Shown one piece after another: positions 24,665 through 34,143 of a stretch of DNA of 64,000 bases. Numbering within the stretch: position 1 is the first letter of the stretch; each line of letters begins with the position of its first letter. The stretch comes from Paenibacillus sp. FSL R5-0766 (GTDB taxonomy: Bacteria > Bacillota > Bacilli > Paenibacillales > Paenibacillaceae). Location of the stretch: positions 868,001 through 932,000 of the forward strand of contig NZ_CP150227.1 of the NCBI RefSeq assembly GCF_037971845.1, written 5' to 3'. The notes under the pieces were generated by a model. It had not been told where the DNA came from, did not search any database, and saw nothing but the letters and a program-made list of their open reading frames with translations. A program made the position numbers and the translations under genes.

Positions 24665-25831
24665 ATGACTGATAAGTTCCAGATCGTAGGAAGTTTATTG
24701 CGGCCGGATGAGCTGCTGAAATATAAAACACATATTGAACATAATGATGATATCCAATATCCGTTCTATGAAAACTACGAAGGATATGAGAAGTGTGAGA
24801 CAGAGGCAATCAAACAAGTTGTCGCAAAGGAAATCGAACATAACTTGTCCGTGGTTACCGATGGCGAATTCTCCAAATCGATGTGGCATCTGGACTTTGT
24901 ATGGGGATTTGGCGGAGTGAAGCGTTACATCGCGGATCATGGCTATTTTTTCAGAGATGTGGACGGAACTTCGAAGTATGAAACACGCAAAGATATTGGA
25001 CTGCGCATCACTGACAAATTGAGCGGAAAAAATCATCATTTCATTAAGTTGTTCCAACAACTGCAAGACACGGCTGGCGAGCAACAAACGAAACTTTGCG
25101 TACCATCGCCATCCCATATATTCGGTGAGCTTTCCTGGTCGGATAACATTGGAGGTACGGATTCCGTTTATCAGAACAAACAGGAGCTCAAAGAGGGTCT
25201 TGTAATCGCGTATAAGGAATTCGTTGAAGAATTCGCTGCTATAGGCGGCAAAATCCTGCAATTCGATGATTGCTTATGGGAACTGTTTGCAGACGACAAC
25301 CCGAACTCTCCTTTTACAGGGGAAAATATTAATCAAGATGAAGTAAAGGGTCTCGCTACCGAATTCATTGATATTAATAATACCGTGATTGACTTTGGTC
25401 ATAGCCTTGGCTTGAAAATGTGGACACATAACTGCCGCGGCAATTATGATTCCCGCAACATGGGTGGTGGATCGTATGCCAAAATTGCGAATCTGTTCCT
25501 GAAGCAATTGAAGTATGACCGTTTCTTCCTGGAGTGGGATGATGATCGTGCGGGTTCAATTGAAGCTCTGGAAGTGTTCAAGGACAGACCTGAAACGGAA
25601 ATTGTACTGGGTCTGTTGTCTTCCAAAACGAGTACACTCGATGATGAAGCACGCGTTGTCCGTTTGCTGGACGAAGCATCCAAAATCATCGATAAGGATC
25701 GGCTGTTGTTGTCTCACCAATGCGGCTTTGCATCTTGTGATGGCGGTAACGAATTAAGCGAAGCTCAGCAATGGGCGAAGATTGATCAAGGGCAGAAGAT
25801 TGCAAAGCAATATTGGGGCAGTAACGTCTAG
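24665..25831 (+). CDS. MetE-like methionine synthase-family protein (YxjG/YxjH type)
   Basis: A 388-residue protein corresponding to the C-terminal, zinc-dependent half of MetE. The start (MTDKFQIVGSLLRP) has GAGGGGG upstream and is better than the in-frame ATG 24632. The block VVTDGEFSK and the final LLSHQCGFASCDGGNELSEAQQWAK, with the expected Zn-ligand cysteine, fit the YxjG/YxjH group. Family members transfer methyl groups to homocysteine-like thiols in methionine recycling. The methyl donor is unknown because the N-terminal folate half is missing. The dyads upstream support methionine-linked control. Confidence 0.8.
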   Translation: MTDKFQIVGSLLRPDELLKYKTHIEHNDDIQYPFYENYEGYEKCETEAIKQVVAKEIEHNLSVVTDGEFSKSMWHLDFVWGFGGVKRYIADHGYFFRDVDGTSKYETRKDIGLRITDKLSGKNHHFIKLFQQLQDTAGEQQTKLCVPSPSHIFGELSWSDNIGGTDSVYQNKQELKEGLVIAYKEFVEEFAAIGGKILQFDDCLWELFADDNPNSPFTGENINQDEVKGLATEFIDINNTVIDFGHSLGLKMWTHNCRGNYDSRNMGGGSYAKIANLFLKQLKYDRFFLEWDDDRAGSIEALEVFKDRPETEIVLGLLSSKTSTLDDEARVVRLLDEASKIIDKDRLLLSHQCGFASCDGGNELSEAQQWAKIDQGQKIAKQYWGSNV

Positions 25832-25901
25832 GATTTAAGCTGAATGTATTGTGACCATATAAACACATTGCTCGAACAATAGTGTTCTGTGCGATAATGA
25901 A

Positions 25902-25952
25902 ACGGCGACTTTTCCTCTGGAATCTATCCAGGGAGAAGCCGCCGTATTTGTT
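25902..25952 (+). terminator. Terminator of the MetE-like gene
   Basis: ACGGCGACTTTTCCTCTGG pairs with CCAGGGAGAAGCCGCCGT apart from a few mismatches, followed by ATTTGTTGT. Confidence 0.6.
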
Positions 25953-26026
25953 GTAAAACGTACGTATAGGTACGTTCTTATTTCTATAAATTTTAAACTA
26001 ATGATGAGGCATAGGTATGTCTTTCT

Positions 26027-26605
26027 TTATTTCTGTGATTCACGCTGTGCCAGCCATTCCTTTTTCAACAAAGCATACTGATACGTATTCTCGTATTTCG
26101 GTGTGCCGTCTTCATTTTTGACAAATGAAATGAACTCCAAAAAAAGACCTTCCCGGCGCATGCCCAGCTTCTCACACAGTTTCTGAGAACGGAAGTTATC
26201 ATCCTCGACATAAGCGTACAATCTTCTGATTCCCTGTTCCATAAAGAGATTTTCGATGAAAGCATTGGCGCTCTCACTGGCATACCCTTTCCCTTCATAT
26301 CTTCCATTAAAATTCCAACCAATACTATAGGTATCTGAATTCGAATCCTTATCCGTATCGGAATCCCGATCTTCCCTCATACCAAACAGCTCACCGATCA
26401 ACTCGTTACTGTCCTTCAGGCAGACCGCGATGTGGGAATCATCACTGCTTCTTTTTGCGACTTCTGCTGCCGCATCTTCCAATGTGGAAATTCGTTGATC
26501 CATAAAACAATTCACTCTGGGATTTGCTGTGTATTCCAACAGTCCGGCTGCGTCCGTTAAGGTGAAATTTCTCAGGATTAATCGATTGGTTTCAAGTGTT
26601 TGCAT
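26027..26605 (-). CDS. GNAT acetyltransferase (RimJ/RimL-like)
   Basis: A 192-residue protein with ETNRLILRNFTLTDAAGL at the N-terminus and the acetyl-CoA site YEGKGYASESANAFIENLF near residues 108-126, then FRSQKLCEKLGMRREG, as in RimJ/RimL-type acetyltransferases. These modify N-termini of ribosomal proteins or small amines; the substrate is unknown. GGAGGTATATCTT before the ATG is a strong ribosome site. An odd Asp/Ser-rich insertion (RDSDTDKDSNSD) occurs before the acetyl-CoA motif. Confidence 0.85.
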   Translation of the reverse strand: MQTLETNRLILRNFTLTDAAGLLEYTANPRVNCFMDQRISTLEDAAAEVAKRSSDDSHIAVCLKDSNELIGELFGMREDRDSDTDKDSNSDTYSIGWNFNGRYEGKGYASESANAFIENLFMEQGIRRLYAYVEDDNFRSQKLCEKLGMRREGLFLEFISFVKNEDGTPKYENTYQYALLKKEWLAQRESQK

Positions 26606-26646
26606 AAGATATACCTCCGGTTTTCATATCAATAGATTGGCTGTGT

Positions 26647-27408
26647 TCATGTTGTATCTCTTTTTATTTTACGAGACTCCCTATTCGTACTATAACTGGG
26701 TATAGCCTTGGGTTTGGCTTTGGTACTGTCTGACCGGGAGAACAATCCCACCAATTTCTCCCTATAGATATAACCGAGTACAAACCCGATTACAGCGATA
26801 ACAGAAATAATAATGGCGATTGTGTATTGTTGCATATGAATCGTAGACCCTATAACGGTAGATGCGATGATCCACGGCAGACGACCAACGATAAGGATCG
26901 TGAAGAACCTAAACGAACTAATCGATGTAAGTGCGGCGACAAATACAAGCATGTCTTTGGGCAAGCCGGGAATTACGAAAAAGATGAATAAAAATGCGGA
27001 GAACTTCTTCTCATCATGAATTAACGACATCCACTTATTATTATTCTTTTGCATTAGCCGTGAAATATAGGTGCGACCGATATAACGGGTGAAATAGAAG
27101 GCGATCGCTGAGCCTATAATCAAGCCTATTGTAGTATACAAGGACCCAATTGTAACCCCATAGATATAACCGCCTGCAACCTGTACCACTTCTCCTGGAA
27201 TAGGTGCAACCACGATCTGAAGAATCTGGAATAAAATAAACATGACCGGACCCCAATGGCCTGTTGAATGAATATACGCTCTGAAGTTGTCCATGGAAGA
27301 CATGATTTTAATAAGGGCAGGAGAATAATACACCAGTAGACCAATGGACAACATGATGAACAGACCCAACAATATGTTAATCATTACTTTTTTCGAAGTT
27401 TGTGGCAT
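26647..27408 (-). CDS. TVP38/TMEM64 (VTT-domain, DedA-like) membrane protein
   Basis: A 253-residue protein with about five to six membrane helices. The VTT-domain signature is clear: FQILQIVVAPIPGEVVQVAGGYIYG, then GSAIAFYFTRYIGR, and VIPGLPKDMLVFVAALTSI. DedA/TVP38 proteins act in membrane lipid scrambling or undecaprenyl-phosphate recycling and envelope stress; this one's substrate is unknown. It is divergent from a two-component operon at 27568, with 159 bp between them, so the pair may be co-regulated. AAAGGGG precedes the start. Confidence 0.85.
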   Translation of the reverse strand: MPQTSKKVMINILLGLFIMLSIGLLVYYSPALIKIMSSMDNFRAYIHSTGHWGPVMFILFQILQIVVAPIPGEVVQVAGGYIYGVTIGSLYTTIGLIIGSAIAFYFTRYIGRTYISRLMQKNNNKWMSLIHDEKKFSAFLFIFFVIPGLPKDMLVFVAALTSISSFRFFTILIVGRLPWIIASTVIGSTIHMQQYTIAIIISVIAVIGFVLGYIYREKLVGLFSRSDSTKAKPKAIPSYSTNRESRKIKRDTT

Positions 27409-27567
27409 TCCTGACGACCCCTTTGTGTAATAACTTCTACATATTTACAGTATAAGACGAAATTATTAAGAGATACCTACATAACTTCTGAAGAATTCTT
27501 AAGTCGATTGTATTTGCTGGTAGTCGCTAATAGCGCATATTATACTGAAATTAGACGGAGGGATCAG

Positions 27568-28260
27568 ATGAGCAAGAAAATTCTAATTGCTGATGATAAC
27601 AGTGAAATTCGTGAAATTGTAAGGATTTTGTTAGAGAGTGAGAATTTTGAAGTGATTGAAGCGATAGATGGTCAAGATGCGATTGATAAAGTGAACGAAG
27701 AGACGGATCTCATTATTTTGGATATGATGATGCCCAATAAATCGGGGCTGAAGGCGTGTCTGGAGATTCGTGAAAAAACAAGCGCACCGATCCTGTTTCT
27801 CACGGCGAAAACGCAGGATTCTGACAAACAATTGGCCTTTTCCTCAGGCAGTGATGACTTTTTGTCCAAACCCTTTTCCTATACAGAACTCGTTTCGCGG
27901 GTGAAGGCTTTACTGCGGAGGTATTATGTATATCGTGGCAAGGAGAAGACGGAAGAAGCGGACCAAATTATCGTTAAGGATCTTACCGTCCATCAGGATT
28001 CAAAAGCCGTGTTTGTTGGGGAGAAGGAGATTGCTCTGACAGAAATTGAATACCAGATATTGCTGCTATTGGCTAAGAAGCGACGAAAGGTATTCTCGGC
28101 AGAAAATATATATGAGAGTGTTTGGGGGCAACCATACTTTTATACGTGTAATAACACAGTGATGGTTCATATTCGTAATTTGAGAGGCAAACTGGAGGAT
28201 GACCCGCAGAACCCTAAATATGTGAAGACCGTTTGGGGGAAGGGGTACAAAATTGAATAG
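27568..28260 (+). CDS. OmpR-family response regulator
   Basis: A 230-residue regulator with a receiver domain (DD at 9-10, phosphorylated D52 in LIILDMMMP, K in FLSKPFSYTE near 102) and a C-terminal winged helix of OmpR type ending VKTVWGKGYKIE. ATG 27568 has GGAGGGATCAG upstream; the in-frame ATG at 27508 lies before this site. The last three codons overlap the start of the kinase gene. The target genes are unknown; the divergent TVP38 gene is a candidate. Confidence 0.9.
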   Translation: MSKKILIADDNSEIREIVRILLESENFEVIEAIDGQDAIDKVNEETDLIILDMMMPNKSGLKACLEIREKTSAPILFLTAKTQDSDKQLAFSSGSDDFLSKPFSYTELVSRVKALLRRYYVYRGKEKTEEADQIIVKDLTVHQDSKAVFVGEKEIALTEIEYQILLLLAKKRRKVFSAENIYESVWGQPYFYTCNNTVMVHIRNLRGKLEDDPQNPKYVKTVWGKGYKIE

Positions 28261-29596
28261 ATTATTAATCGGAAAAAAGCTGAAGATTAAACTGGTTCTG
28301 GCGGTTGTCATTTCTTTGGTCATTTCCATAAGTGCACTCGTTATTTTACAAGTTGTTGGCGAGACTGTATTGGATAGTTATTTAAGCAAATCCACTTTTG
28401 TAGAGAACAGGCAGCAAGATGCGCTGGATCGATTCGAAGCATTTGTGAATAACCAGAACGTGTCAACCCGTGATCATGAGGAATTGTCTGCTTGGATAAG
28501 ACATGAGCGCTACTTAAATCTGTATATTTTTGCAAAAGACAAATTGATATTTTCCTCCAACACGGAAGTTGATCCTGCCATTAATGAAGAGTTGTTAACT
28601 CAATTTGTGCCATCGAAAATACCCATCACCACCATCCATTTTGCGGATCAGGATGCCCAGATATACTTGGTTAGCTTTTATGAGTATCAATATTACAACC
28701 TCATTCTGATTATTGGTGTTTTCATAGCGGCCATTGTGTTCATTGTTTCCTTTCTACTGATGATTAATAAGAAAACATCTTATATTGGCGTGCTTGAACA
28801 AGAGATCAAAATACTCGAAGGTGGAAATTTGGATTATTCGATCACGATATCGGGAAAGGATGAACTGTCATCTCTGGCCCAGAGTATTGATGAGATGAGG
28901 AAATCATTTGTGGAGCGGCTGGACAGCGAGGAGAGGGTCAGGATGGCCAACCGTGAATTGATCACGGCGATTTCCCATGATTTGCGAACGCCACTCACGA
29001 TTCTATTAGGATATATGGATATCATAGAGCTAAACAAATATAAGACACATGAGGATCTGTTGCAGTATATTCATAATAGCCGGGAGAAGGCCTATCAGAT
29101 CAAAGTGCTGTCAGACAAACTATTCGAATATTTTACGGTATCCTCGGCCGCTGAAGAAGAGGAAGTAGAATTTGAAATGTATGAGGGCAGAGCGCTTATC
29201 GATCAACTCATAGATGAGCAATTAGTGGTTTTGGACGATATAGACGTGCAGGTTCAGACAGATGCACATCATGAGGAGTTTTTGCTGGAAATCAATCTGG
29301 TCGCCATGCGTCGCGTAATGGATAACATATTTTCAAATATTCGAAAATACGCCGATCCAGGGCATCCCGTTCATATCCAGATTTCTTTGAAGCAACAATG
29401 GGTCATTCTTGAGGTGGAGAATAAGATTAAACATGTTGGCAAAAAGAATGATAGCAATGAAATCGGGCTCGTTAGTTGTCAGAAAATGATCCAGCAGCAC
29501 AACGGGACGTTGACAGTATCGGAGGAAGAAGATACCTTTTCACTACAGATTAAGCTACCTGTCATCTTCAACAAATCAACTCAGACTCATATATAA
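28253..29596 (+). CDS. Sensor histidine kinase of the OmpR-type pair
   Basis: A 447-residue kinase with two membrane helices (near 14-36 and 145-167) around an ~110-residue extracellular sensor, a HAMP-like linker, the H-box ITAISHDLRTPLTILLGY near residue 240, an N-box NIFSNIRKYAD and a final catalytic part (EIGLVSCQKMIQQHNGTL). It starts at TTG 28253, 8 bp inside the regulator gene, behind AAGGGG, so translation is coupled. The ATPase part looks short and lacks a clear DxGxG motif, as is common in VanS-like kinases. Confidence 0.85.
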   Translation: MNRLLIGKKLKIKLVLAVVISLVISISALVILQVVGETVLDSYLSKSTFVENRQQDALDRFEAFVNNQNVSTRDHEELSAWIRHERYLNLYIFAKDKLIFSSNTEVDPAINEELLTQFVPSKIPITTIHFADQDAQIYLVSFYEYQYYNLILIIGVFIAAIVFIVSFLLMINKKTSYIGVLEQEIKILEGGNLDYSITISGKDELSSLAQSIDEMRKSFVERLDSEERVRMANRELITAISHDLRTPLTILLGYMDIIELNKYKTHEDLLQYIHNSREKAYQIKVLSDKLFEYFTVSSAAEEEEVEFEMYEGRALIDQLIDEQLVVLDDIDVQVQTDAHHEEFLLEINLVAMRRVMDNIFSNIRKYADPGHPVHIQISLKQQWVILEVENKIKHVGKKNDSNEIGLVSCQKMIQQHNGTLTVSEEEDTFSLQIKLPVIFNKSTQTHI

Positions 29597-29775
29597 TGGA
29601 GGGGAGAGAGACGTTATCATTATCGCGAGCAACAAAAACGAATCTCCTTGAATGATGCTGAATGTTCGTGGGATTCCTTTGGCTGCCTGATTGTTACCTT
29701 AGGCTTCTGTAGTTGGGTAACTTGCTAAATAGGCATACGCGAATGAACATCGCTCTACCATTCACACTATACAAA
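29597..29775. other. Intergenic stretch between kinase gene and terminator
   Basis: No gene or known motif is seen in this stretch. Confidence 0.35.
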
Positions 29776-29801
29776 AAGAGCCATGCGACAGCATGGCTCT
29801 T
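29776..29801. terminator. Terminator with perfect 11-bp stem
   Basis: AAGAGCCATGC/GCATGGCTCTT around GACA. It lies between the kinase gene (plus) and the esterase gene (minus) and suits both. Confidence 0.75.
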
Positions 29802-29832
29802 ACATATATCGTGAGAGGGCAAACCTCATGTT

Positions 29833-31368
29833 TTAAACAACAGGTGCATTCTGTTTCTTGAAATATTGTTCAATTAAAAACGCGAGCATCGGTCCGGGCT
29901 CAGCCTTCTGTAATTGAGCCTGATCGCCAAATTCTATTAGATACGGCTGTTCCGTAGTACAAGGAGTCCAATGAGGCATCAGCTTTCCGGTGGAGTCCGA
30001 ACCGTTTGGGTCACCTGTAGCAATAAAGTTGGATAAGTAATTACACATCTGGCGAGCCAGATCATAATGCTTGCCTGTGAAAGGCCGCCAGCATTTGGCA
30101 AGTGTTTCGAAGAAAAACCACAGATCGACGGAGTGAAAAGTGCCTGGTTGGTCCCAGCCCGGAATCTCGGCGTCGAAGTTATAATAGTAGAGAGGCGTTT
30201 CAGACGGATGACCGCTGTTCGCACGGATGGCGAGCAGAATGGCATGTTGGATCATGCGGACCGATGCTTGTTGCAAAGCATGTTCGATTTGTTCGGTATC
30301 AGCCTCACATAGCTGCAAAAAGGCAGGAGCGTCTTCGCCAAACAACTCCACAGCCATCTGCTTCAGTTCTTCCAGATTGCCTGCGGCGGGCCGGGTCCAA
30401 AATTCAGAAGACGTATGCCCCAGCATTACGGGTATCGCCTCGCGCTCCTGCTGAACAAAACGAGTAAACGGATCGCCTGCGCAGAATTGTTCGTCGATGA
30501 CGGTTCCCCAGAAGCTTTTGTATTCGAGTGCTTTGTCACGGAGATATTCAGCTTCCAGTTGTCTCGCCTCAGTCAGGGAAGATACGCCCAGGAAGCCGAA
30601 AAACTCAACCCCTGCTTGCTCTGCATCCCTTAGTGTGGAACGGACAGAAGGCACGCGGACCTTCGGGTACAACTCGGTAGCTATACCGCTCATGATGACG
30701 GCTCGCTGGAACAAGCCTTTATTTTGAGGAGAGGTCATCTGGCTGAGTACACTTCCTCCGCCTGCCGACTGTCCGCCGATGGTGATCTGGTCTGGATCAC
30801 CACCAAAGGCGGCAATGTTGCGTTTGACCCACTGGGTACCTGCTTGTTGATCAAGATGACCAAAGTTGGCGGGTGCATGGGGGGATTCGCCACTAATCTC
30901 AGGATGGCACAGGAAGCCAAAGGCATTCAGCCGATAATTAATCGTCACAACGACAATACCTCTACGAGCGATTCGTTCGCCATCAAATTCCATTTCGGCT
31001 GTATGGCCGACTTGTAGGCCCCCGCCGAAATACCAGACAAAAACAGGCAGCTTCTCGTCCGTGCGCTTGGCTGGTGTCCAGACATTCAGATACAGACAAT
31101 CCTCGTCCATGGGCAGGTCGGGATCAACAGCCCATTCGCGGGTATAGATATTGTTATCATCGATGACTGTTGGGGCTTGCATGGAGATGGGGGCAAAATC
31201 AAATGCTTGCAGTACACCTTCCCAGTTCGACTGCGGCTGCGGAGCTCGCCAGCGGTTCTCACCTACAGGAGGTGCGGCAAAAGGAATTCCCTTGAAGCTG
31301 GTAATCCGCGGGTCCGCCGCGGGCAGTCCTTGCACTTGTCCATGTTCTACCGTAACCATTCTAAGCAT
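29833..31368 (-). CDS. Type-B carboxylesterase
   Basis: A 511-residue alpha/beta-hydrolase of the carboxylesterase/cholinesterase family. FKGIPFAAPPVGENRW near the start, EDCLYLNVWTP, the oxyanion region WYFGGGLQVGH and the nucleophile elbow GGQSAGGGSV (Ser near 198) are all present, with a His in GTFHSVDLWFFFETLA near the end. It hydrolyses ester bonds; acetyl or feruloyl side groups of plant glycans are plausible given the neighbours. It lacks a signal peptide, so it acts inside the cell. It is divergent from an AraC regulator at 31450. Confidence 0.9.
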   Translation of the reverse strand: MLRMVTVEHGQVQGLPAADPRITSFKGIPFAAPPVGENRWRAPQPQSNWEGVLQAFDFAPISMQAPTVIDDNNIYTREWAVDPDLPMDEDCLYLNVWTPAKRTDEKLPVFVWYFGGGLQVGHTAEMEFDGERIARRGIVVVTINYRLNAFGFLCHPEISGESPHAPANFGHLDQQAGTQWVKRNIAAFGGDPDQITIGGQSAGGGSVLSQMTSPQNKGLFQRAVIMSGIATELYPKVRVPSVRSTLRDAEQAGVEFFGFLGVSSLTEARQLEAEYLRDKALEYKSFWGTVIDEQFCAGDPFTRFVQQEREAIPVMLGHTSSEFWTRPAAGNLEELKQMAVELFGEDAPAFLQLCEADTEQIEHALQQASVRMIQHAILLAIRANSGHPSETPLYYYNFDAEIPGWDQPGTFHSVDLWFFFETLAKCWRPFTGKHYDLARQMCNYLSNFIATGDPNGSDSTGKLMPHWTPCTTEQPYLIEFGDQAQLQKAEPGPMLAFLIEQYFKKQNAPVV

Positions 31369-31449
31369 ACAACATTCTCCTCTCTGGATTTAGCGTGTAA
31401 GCATTACCGAACATCTGATCAACGTGGCATTAGAAAGGGGGAATCAAGG

Positions 31450-32259
31450 TTGAATCCGATTTGGCATGAGAGCAGTAGAGCCAGTAATTTGTATTTTATC
31501 AGCGGTGGTCACAAACCAGCCAACGCTCACCAATGGGGGCCAGGCGTACGTGACGTTTATGCGCTGCACTATGTTATCCGCGGCCAAGGGACGCTGGAGA
31601 CGGGCGGCCACGTTTTTCGGCTCGTTACGGGGGAAAGCTTTATCATATTTCCGCAAAAGGAAATTTACTATTATCCAGACCCGCAAGATCCATGGGAGTA
31701 CGTCTGGGTGGAGTTTAGCGGTGAGGATGCCGGGCGGATGCTGGGGCTGACACAGCTCTCAGAGGTACAACCCGTGGTGACGGTGTCGCCGGAGACACTG
31801 CAGCCCTTTTTCCACCTTGCCTGGAACGCGGGTGCATCATCCTATGAATTACTACGGGCGGATGCGCGTTTGCGTCTGTTGCTCTCCTACTATATGGAAC
31901 ATTATCCGAAAGAGCCGCAGGTAGACGCCAAGGATTATGTTTGGCTGGCGAGAAAGTACATCGAGCAGAACTACTGGAAGCCGACATTAACCGTCACCGA
32001 GATTGTAAAGGCAGTTAATCTGGAGCGCAGTTATTTGTTTCGTCTGTTTAAGGCAGCAACCGGCAAGTCTGTTTTGGAGTATATTACATCCTGCCGAATC
32101 GGACGCGCCTGTGAACTGCTGAAGACGTCGGATCTACCGATTCAATCGGTAGCCTATTCTGTCGGCTACAATGACCCGTTATATTTTTCCAAAGTATTCA
32201 AGAAAGCAACTTCACACACGCCAACATCGTTCATGATGCTGCACCGGACAAAGGCATAA
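31450..32259 (+). CDS. AraC-family transcriptional regulator
   Basis: A 269-residue regulator with an N-terminal cupin sensor (HYVIRGQGTLETGGHVFRLVTGESF) and two C-terminal AraC HTH motifs (LTVTEIVKAVNLERSYLFRLFKAATG; IQSVAYSVGYNDPLYFSKVFKKAT). TTG 31450 with AAGGGGG 8 bp before gives the usual length; the longer reading frame upstream overlaps the divergent esterase. It probably senses a sugar and controls the esterase and the GH27 gene on either side. Confidence 0.88.
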   Translation: MNPIWHESSRASNLYFISGGHKPANAHQWGPGVRDVYALHYVIRGQGTLETGGHVFRLVTGESFIIFPQKEIYYYPDPQDPWEYVWVEFSGEDAGRMLGLTQLSEVQPVVTVSPETLQPFFHLAWNAGASSYELLRADARLRLLLSYYMEHYPKEPQVDAKDYVWLARKYIEQNYWKPTLTVTEIVKAVNLERSYLFRLFKAATGKSVLEYITSCRIGRACELLKTSDLPIQSVAYSVGYNDPLYFSKVFKKATSHTPTSFMMLHRTKA

Positions 32260-32261
32260 CG

Positions 32262-32465
32262 TTAACGGAACAGGGCGCAGTTCCCGGACTCTCGGAAATA
32301 ACGGATCAGCTTCTCAATAGGCTCACGTCCACAGTTAAGCTTCACTCCTATACAATCAATGCACAGAAATTGCTGGGCAGAGCGCGAGATCAATTTGAGG
32401 TAGATGCCCACATCGTCTGAAGAGAGCGGGACCTGACAGGAGGTGCACAGGCGATGTTGAGCCAT
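32262..32465 (-). CDS. Small Cys-rich protein coupled to the GH27 gene
   Basis: A 67-residue protein with two CxxC pairs (CTSC, CIDC) 26 residues apart, resembling a small zinc ribbon, followed by a charged helix. Its ATG directly follows the TAG of the GH27 gene (TAGATG), so it must be translated by coupling. Its stop is three bases from the end of the convergent AraC gene. I do not recognise the family. Confidence 0.55.
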   Translation of the reverse strand: MAQHRLCTSCQVPLSSDDVGIYLKLISRSAQQFLCIDCIGVKLNCGREPIEKLIRYFRESGNCALFR

Positions 32466-33629
32466 CTATTTCACCAGTTTGGCACGCACAACTAAACAAT
32501 CATGTGCTGCGACAACGGGAGCGAAGCGTTCACGGAACACGCCAAGCTCTTGATGTTCCCAGCAGTCATACAGGGACAGGGCATAACCGGCAGCGTAAGG
32601 CAGACCCATATCCCAAAATTGCAAAGACAATTCCCGCTGGCTGTCACTCAGGTTGAAGAAACCAATAGCTAGATCTCCATCTGTGAGTACCTTCACCAGC
32701 ATAAATACATCGTCTGTGTGAAACCATTGCGGTTCTGGTTTAATGCGGTAAGCTCCGCGCGCTTCTACATCCTGATTGATAGCGATCAGGTCAGGATTCA
32801 GGAGAATATCCTTTGTAATCTGGTTAGCCTTACGCACGTCACATCCAATCATTAGCGGTGAACCCATGATGGACCAGAGAGAGAAGTGGGTTTTATATTC
32901 GATGTCGTTGCATCCGCCGATGCTGCCAATATAATCATTGTTGCTTCCACCGTACATACCTACAATCAGCATATCCATGTCGTTATGGCAGAAGGAGCCG
33001 GTGTAGCTTTGTTTTCCCAGTTGGGACAGGGCAAGTTCCTTCACTGAATCCCAATTGTCGCGGATATCGCCGGTGGAGCGGTACATATGAGCGCCCGATT
33101 CCCGAATCCAATCGTATACGTCGTCGGCTCCCCAGTTGCAGGCGGAGAACAGGATATCGCGTCCGCAGTTTTTGAGCGCAAGGCTCATCCGTTTGTACAG
33201 CAGCTCTCCTGAGATATGGCGCGGCTTGAAGCAGTAATCATACTTCAAATAATCAACGCCCCATTCGGCAAAAAGGGTAGCATCCTGGAATTCATGCTCG
33301 AAGCTGCCTGGATACCCGGCACATGTATGTGTACCCACGCATGAATACATTCCGAACTTTAGTCCTTTGCTATGGATATAATCGGAAAGCGCTCTCATTC
33401 CACTCGGGAATTTCTCCGGGTCAGCCACCAGATTACCGCTCGCATCACGTTCCTTCAGGCTCCAGCAATCATCAATGACAATATACTCGTAACCAGCGGC
33501 CAGATAACCTTCCGATACAAACACATCAGCGACATCCCGAATTAATTGTTCGTTAATATCCCACGTAAAGGTATTCCACGAATTCCAGCCCAGGGCAGGG
33601 GCAAAGCCTAACACTTGATTGTTGCTCAT
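32466..33629 (-). CDS. GH27 alpha-galactosidase-like glycosidase
   Basis: A 387-residue TIM-barrel glycosidase of family GH27: GWNSWNTF at the start, IDDCWSL near 52-58, the nucleophile D131 in DYLKYDYC and the acid/base D188 in YRSTGDI. GH27 enzymes remove alpha-galactose (or act on related alpha-linked sugars). It has no signal peptide, so the substrate is imported first. GAGGAAGGATG precedes the ATG. It is convergent with the AraC gene and co-transcribed with the tiny Cys-rich gene. Confidence 0.92.
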   Translation of the reverse strand: MSNNQVLGFAPALGWNSWNTFTWDINEQLIRDVADVFVSEGYLAAGYEYIVIDDCWSLKERDASGNLVADPEKFPSGMRALSDYIHSKGLKFGMYSCVGTHTCAGYPGSFEHEFQDATLFAEWGVDYLKYDYCFKPRHISGELLYKRMSLALKNCGRDILFSACNWGADDVYDWIRESGAHMYRSTGDIRDNWDSVKELALSQLGKQSYTGSFCHNDMDMLIVGMYGGSNNDYIGSIGGCNDIEYKTHFSLWSIMGSPLMIGCDVRKANQITKDILLNPDLIAINQDVEARGAYRIKPEPQWFHTDDVFMLVKVLTDGDLAIGFFNLSDSQRELSLQFWDMGLPYAAGYALSLYDCWEHQELGVFRERFAPVVAAHDCLVVRAKLVK

Positions 33630-34143
33630 GCTCTCGCATCCTTCCTCATCTCGGTTTGGTTAACAACACTAAACTGAACATAAACGATGAGCGACGTTTC
33701 CTGCCATAGCTTAACGTTGCTTGCACATGGACATATGTTGCTCTGCTTGTGCAGGGAGAATTATCTCTTCCAATCCGGCTCTCGGCAGGTATCAGAAGTT
33801 GCCGGTAGAAGCATAAGAAAGGAAAAATGTCTGTCTGCAAAGAAGGTATATCTATCTTTTCAGGGAGCTGTGCGAAACAATGGTATAGATGTTATGATCG
33901 ATGATAATGCTCGAATAGGTTGTCAGAGCAACAGGGAAATTTGAATAGTATTCAGTTTTTTTAGGAAAAATACCCCAGTGGCGAATTCCTCATACGAAAG
34001 GTTACAATCGCGCCGGGACGATAATGCATATGGCAGAATGGTCCCAATTGGATAATGTGCGATTTCCATCGGTTTTTCGTTAAACATAAGTGACTGTTTG
34101 ATATGATCAGATATATAATTTATAGGATTGGGAGTGTCACGAA
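33630..34143. other. Intergenic region between GH27 and the AlkD-like gene
   Basis: No convincing gene in 514 bases. Short open frames on both strands lack ribosome sites and family resemblance. The GH27 promoter should lie near 33700 on the minus strand. Confidence 0.35.

Noticed and set aside
31177..31449. Longer N-terminus for the AraC regulator (open from 31177)
   Set aside because: It would overlap the divergent esterase gene and add residues without family similarity; TTG 31450 has a strong ribosome site.
33687..33944. An 85-codon plus-strand frame in the GH27-AlkD gap
   Set aside because: Weak start, low-complexity composition and no family resemblance.
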